NCBI GenBank assembly: GCA_016795385.1
Contig: JAEUHI010000077.1
Span: 62,001 to 126,000, forward strand
Length of the DNA: 64,000 nt
Origin: Verrucomicrobiales bacterium
GTDB taxonomy: Bacteria > Verrucomicrobiota > Verrucomicrobiia > Verrucomicrobiales > DEV007
Reading direction: 5' to 3'
This document shows, piece after piece, positions 60,459-64,000 of the stretch; within the stretch, counting starts at the first letter, position 1, and the number at the start of each line of letters is the position of its first letter. The notes under the pieces are model-generated. The model saw only the letters and a program-made list of their open reading frames with translations. It ran no database searches and was not told the DNA's origin. The translations under genes and the position numbers were made by a program.

Positions 60459-63047
60459 TTAGGGATTGGTGAGTGATTTCAAAACGATTTCCGCCGGCGC
60501 GAGGACCTGGAGCTCGTGGATCGACCAGTAGAGCCGATCCACCTTGCCGGTGTCGGTGATGCGGATGAATTTCGCCCGCTCGGTCTTGGGAAAGGGGAAC
60601 TCGGTGACGCTCGTCTCGCTGGCTCCCTCGAGGACGGGCGGATCCCAGGTGGTGCCGTCCTGGGAAAGTTCGATCTTCCACCCGCGCGGCCAGTCGCCGC
60701 GGGAGGTCGCGGTGTTCAGCACCAGACCGGCCATGTCGGTGGCCTCGGGCAGCTCGATCTGGATCCACATGCCGGGGATTTGCGGACTGCGGGAATCCCA
60801 GCGGGTCGCGGGATCGCCGTCGATGGCCCGACCGATCTCTTTTTCGTTGTGGCTGGCGGTGAGTTTCCAATCGCCACGGTTGGCGAGAGGTTGAGGACTG
60901 AAGCGGTTCAGCTCCTCGATCGTCCAGGGCGAGGTGCGGCTGGCGAGTTCGGCACGCAGATTCGCAACCTCCTTCTTCTCGATGAAGGGGCCGTTGTTCC
61001 CGAAGCTCTTCCGCACGTAGCTGGCGATGTCGGCGATCCATTCATCAGGGTTGTTTCCCATGGGGATCATCTGCGACTGGTAGTTCTTGCCGTCGATCGG
61101 TCCGGTGAGCCCATGAAGGAGGACGCGGACGATGGCGTCGCCCTGAGCGACGGTCTTGGATCCGGCGAGCGGCGGGGCGAGGGTCAAGCCATCGGGCAGC
61201 CCGGCGATCTCGGTACCTTTGCCATCGAGACCATGACAGGTGAAACAGAGCTCCTGGTAGATGGCCTGCCCGCGGCGCATCTGGTCCTTCTGCGCGTTGC
61301 TGTATTCGCGGGGAAAGGAGAGCTGGTTGTTCAGCATCTGGGCGGCCTGCTCCTTCACCCCGAGGGAGGGGGATCCCATCGCCGCGGTCTTGATGAGGGT
61401 GGTGTGATCCTTCCACTTCATCCGCTTTGCGGTGTGAAGCACCTGAAGGAGCACGGTGGGGTCGGGATCGGCGGTGAGGGCGGTGATGTCGGCCTGCAGG
61501 GTCTCATCGGCGAGGGTCTCGGCGGCGCGGATGGCGGCCTTGCGGACGAGGGGCGAGCCGTCTTTCAAAGCGGCGCGGACCTGGGTGGCGTTGAGGGCTC
61601 CGAGGCCTTCGAGGGTCCAGAGCGCGTGGCTGCGGGCCAGGGGATTTTCGTGTTTCACCGCCATCTCAGCAAGGTCCGGCACGACGGAGGCATCCTGTCT
61701 CAGCACGAGCAGCTTCTGCGCGGTGTCGCGGTGCCAGCCGTTGGCGTGGGCGAGGGTCTCGACGAGTTGAGCGGAAGTCGCCTCGAGCAGTTTCGGCGCG
61801 GGCACCGGCTTCGTCGTTTCATGCACGAGACGCCAGATGCGGCCGCGATCGATGATCTTCTCCATGCCGTGCTGGAGAATGACCTTGCGAAGGTAGCTTC
61901 CTTCGCGGGTCCAGTTGCCCTCCTGGATGATGCCGCGATACATGTCGCAGATGAAGAGGGTACCATCGGGTGCCGTCTTCATGTCGACGGGGCGGAAGCA
62001 GGCATCGGTACTGCGGAGGAATTCGCTCTGCGGATGCGGATTGCGCAGGGTGGTGATGCCGTCGTTCACTTCGATGACGGAGCGGCGCACGAGGCGCCCT
62101 ACCGGCTCGCCGAAGAAGAGATTGCCTTTCAGTTCGGCCGGCAGCTGGTCGCCGCGATAGATCTCGCCGCCGCAGGTGGCGGTGAAGTGATTCAGCGTGC
62201 CATCGTCGCGCGACTTGCCGGGGCCGCCCTGGTAATCGCGCAGGCCCATCGCCGGCCAGACGACCTCGAAGCCGGGTTCGAACTGCTTCCGCGCGAGCGA
62301 TTGACCGTAGAGAATGTGGTTTTGGAAATTGAGCGGACCTTTTTCGCCGCCCGCGTTCACGACCCAGAAGCGGCCCTCGTCGTCCTGCGTGCCGCCCCAC
62401 TGGCCGCCGTTGCCCGGGATATCCTCCTTGATGAGTTGCCCGTCCTTCCAGCGGAGCCGGTAGTTGTTCACCGCGGTGTAGAGCCAGTTGTCCATCGCCC
62501 AGGTGAGTCCGCTGGGCTGGTGCTCGAGATTGCCGCCGCGCGGGCCGCCGGTGTAGACGGTCTTCTTTTCATCGCCCACCCCGTCTCCATCGGTGTCGCG
62601 GTAAAGGACGAGGTCGTTCGTATCGGTCTCTCCGATGAGCACTCCGTCGTCGAGCGGCAGGAGGAGACGCGGCAGCTTCAATTGATCGGCGAAGACGCGG
62701 TGCTGGTCGTAGATCCCGTCATCCTTGCTCGACCAATGCACCGAGACGAGGCCCGTGTTCACAAGTTGGTTCGTGCCATCGATGTCGCGCATGTAGCTGC
62801 GCATCTCCGCGACGTAAAGACGACCGTTTCCATCGAAGGCGATGCAGACCGGCTCGAGGATCTCGGGCTCGGAAAGGACCAGCTCCATCCGGTAACCGGG
62901 CGGGAGCTGGAAGGTCTTCGCCTGCTCCGCGGCCGAGAGCGGCTGCACCGGAGGCATGGGGGGAAAATCCGCGGCATCGTCTCCTCGCAGCGGGTGCAGG
63001 AAAACGAGAGTCGCGACGAGCGCGGGAAGAGACCGGGCAATCTTCAT
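60459..63047 (-). CDS. PVC-type membrane-bound dehydrogenase fused to cytochrome c and F5/8 C domain
   Basis: An 862-residue exported protein. The signal peptide (MKIARSLPALVATLVFLH) precedes an N-terminal beta-propeller dehydrogenase domain (FQLPPGYRMELVLSEPEI, HWSSKDDGIYDQHRVFADQL). HEAT-like helices follow (LARSHALWTLEGLGALNATQ), then a cytochrome c with haem site CFTCH near residue 600 (distal M in SQMIPMGNN). A discoidin-like domain closes the chain (NEKEIGRAIDGDPATRWDS). It probably oxidises a sugar or sugar-derived substrate at the envelope and passes electrons to the chain. Confidence 0.9.
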   Translation of the reverse strand: MKIARSLPALVATLVFLHPLRGDDAADFPPMPPVQPLSAAEQAKTFQLPPGYRMELVLSEPEILEPVCIAFDGNGRLYVAEMRSYMRDIDGTNQLVNTGLVSVHWSSKDDGIYDQHRVFADQLKLPRLLLPLDDGVLIGETDTNDLVLYRDTDGDGVGDEKKTVYTGGPRGGNLEHQPSGLTWAMDNWLYTAVNNYRLRWKDGQLIKEDIPGNGGQWGGTQDDEGRFWVVNAGGEKGPLNFQNHILYGQSLARKQFEPGFEVVWPAMGLRDYQGGPGKSRDDGTLNHFTATCGGEIYRGDQLPAELKGNLFFGEPVGRLVRRSVIEVNDGITTLRNPHPQSEFLRSTDACFRPVDMKTAPDGTLFICDMYRGIIQEGNWTREGSYLRKVILQHGMEKIIDRGRIWRLVHETTKPVPAPKLLEATSAQLVETLAHANGWHRDTAQKLLVLRQDASVVPDLAEMAVKHENPLARSHALWTLEGLGALNATQVRAALKDGSPLVRKAAIRAAETLADETLQADITALTADPDPTVLLQVLHTAKRMKWKDHTTLIKTAAMGSPSLGVKEQAAQMLNNQLSFPREYSNAQKDQMRRGQAIYQELCFTCHGLDGKGTEIAGLPDGLTLAPPLAGSKTVAQGDAIVRVLLHGLTGPIDGKNYQSQMIPMGNNPDEWIADIASYVRKSFGNNGPFIEKKEVANLRAELASRTSPWTIEELNRFSPQPLANRGDWKLTASHNEKEIGRAIDGDPATRWDSRSPQIPGMWIQIELPEATDMAGLVLNTATSRGDWPRGWKIELSQDGTTWDPPVLEGASETSVTEFPFPKTERAKFIRITDTGKVDRLYWSIHELQVLAPAEIVLKSLTNP

Positions 63048-63205
63048 GGCACGAATGAAGGTGGTTTGGGGGATTTCGGAGGCAGAGAGTACCTCGGGTC
63101 GGGGAGCCAAGAGGGTTGAATGATGGACCTGACCCTCTTGCATTTCACCACGCGCTCCGCTTTCTGTCTGGTGACAGCCCGCCAAAGTTTGTTAAAATCC
63201 GGACA

Positions 63206-63946
63206 ATGGCGTCAACGCGTCTCCAAGCTGAATTTTTCGCCCGCATCGCCGATCCGCAGGCGGTCCGGGAGATCTTCGAGCATCTCCCCGGCGTCTTCTT
63301 TTTCGTGAAGGATGACCAGGGCCGCCACATCGCGGCGAACAGCGCGACCTACGCGCGCTTCGGGATCAAGGGGGAGGAGGAACTCGTCGGAGCGATGGAT
63401 GAGAAGTTCTTTCCTCCCGAAGTCGCGAAGGCCTATCGCGAGGATGACCAGCGGGTGATCCGCAGTGGCAAACCCATCATCAACCGTCTCGAGGTCTGGT
63501 ATGACGAGCAGCACCGGCTTGATTGGTTCCTCGCCACGAAGCTGCCGGTGCGCGATCGGCGCGGCAAGGTGATCGGGGTGATGGGGATCACGCGCCGCGA
63601 CGAGGACCGTCTCCGTCATCACGATGTCCGCGAGGTGACCGAGGCGGTGCGCTTGGCAAAGGAAAATGTGCACCGCGTCCTCGGCACCTCCGAACTTGCC
63701 CGCATGGTGGGTTTGTCAGAGCGCCAGCTCCATCGGAAGATCAAGGCGGCGCTCGGGCTGAGTCCGTATGAGCTGCTCCTCCGCACCCGCGTCCAGGCTG
63801 CGGCCGAGGTGCTCGCGCGAACCTCGACGCCGATCAGCGAAGTCGCCCTCGATCACGGCTTCTGCGACCAGAGCGCCTTCACCCAGCAATTCCGGAAGCG
63901 GACGGGGATGACGCCGAAGGAGTTCCGTCAGCGGCATGTGGGGTGA
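63206..63946 (+). CDS. PAS-AraC transcriptional regulator
   Basis: A 246-residue regulator: a PAS sensor (FEHLPGVFFFVKDDQGRHIAAN, then AYREDDQRVIRSGKPI and WFLATKLPVRDRRGKVIGVMGI) and a C-terminal AraC-type double helix-turn-helix (LARMVGLSERQLHRKIKAAL and ISEVALDHGFCDQSAFTQQF). It is divergent from the PVC dehydrogenase-xylA unit across 158 bp, so it most likely controls that operon in response to a metabolite or redox state. The 54 bp beyond its stop to the window end show nothing. Confidence 0.92.
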   Translation: MASTRLQAEFFARIADPQAVREIFEHLPGVFFFVKDDQGRHIAANSATYARFGIKGEEELVGAMDEKFFPPEVAKAYREDDQRVIRSGKPIINRLEVWYDEQHRLDWFLATKLPVRDRRGKVIGVMGITRRDEDRLRHHDVREVTEAVRLAKENVHRVLGTSELARMVGLSERQLHRKIKAALGLSPYELLLRTRVQAAAEVLARTSTPISEVALDHGFCDQSAFTQQFRKRTGMTPKEFRQRHVG

Positions 63947-64000
63947 GGCGGGGGAGATTACGTTGCAGATTTTGACGCATTACTTTTTTAGGATTCCTCT

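Noticed and set aside
60516..63119. Open frame of about 870 codons antisense to the PVC dehydrogenase
   Set aside because: It is a shadow frame of a gene with clear cytochrome and dehydrogenase motifs.

Overview
The window is a 64-kb stretch of a GC-rich bacterial chromosome with dense protein coding. It most resembles a member of the Verrucomicrobiota (PVC superphylum). The reasons are a PVC-type membrane-bound dehydrogenase fused to cytochrome c beside xylose isomerase and a PAS-AraC regulator, a large secreted sulfatase, many Sec-exported proteins of unknown function, and short palindromic repeats between genes. This placement is inference; no rRNA is present to confirm it.

Layout. 1-4.2 kb: a peptidoglycan amidase lipoprotein, a glyoxalase-like protein, a SAM O-methyltransferase translationally coupled to a secreted protein, and a Phd/VapC toxin-antitoxin pair. 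4.3-14.7 kb: six tightly packed plus-strand genes, namely a secreted beta-sandwich protein, an arylsulfatase, a four-helix membrane protein, a DUF1254/DUF1214 protein, a prokaryotic pentameric ligand-gated ion channel and a 1383-residue membrane protein of unknown function. 14.7-16.4 kb: an ORF6N protein, a VOC protein and trmB. 16.5-22.6 kb: a long minus-strand housekeeping cluster (aminotransferase, suhB, ispF, cdaA, a miniature CdaR-like protein, glmM, bioD, and a membrane protein with a GrpE-like tail) that joins c-di-AMP signalling to cell-wall precursor synthesis. 22.9-31.6 kb: a secreted LamG-like protein, holA, a TauE-like permease, an Aas-like acyl-ACP synthetase with a degenerate acyltransferase domain, an allophanate hydrolase and a 37-kDa nucleoid-associated protein.

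32-42 kb: leuS, a secreted alpha/beta hydrolase-domain protein, an exported TPR-CHAT protein, DUF937, a coiled-coil zinc-ribbon protein, DUF1802, tRNA-His(GUG) and rnc. DnaA-box-like sequences flank tRNA-His and rnc. 42-49 kb: a minus-strand group of an enolase-superfamily enzyme, a serine hydrolase, gntK and a GT9 glycosyltransferase, then a DUF3800 gene in an otherwise poorly coding stretch and a secreted protein. 49-64 kb: an SPFH/NAD-kinase-like gene pair, ribD, a large disordered exported protein followed by a strong terminator and an ECF sigma factor, an Nramp-like transporter without the classical metal ligands, ilvA, a PLD-like protein, xylA, the PVC dehydrogenase and its divergent PAS-AraC regulator.

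The non-coding features stand out. TTTGTCAGG (either strand) occurs about eleven times, with three more copies of TTTGTTAGG. Nearly all lie inside genes, in different reading frames, and often force rare codons. There are also several large nested palindromes: 16351-16531 supplies the stop codons of both flanking genes, and 31724-31994 is built from four related small palindromes. A branched, RNA-like structure lies at 25309-25420. No CRISPR array, rRNA operon or complete insertion sequence was seen.
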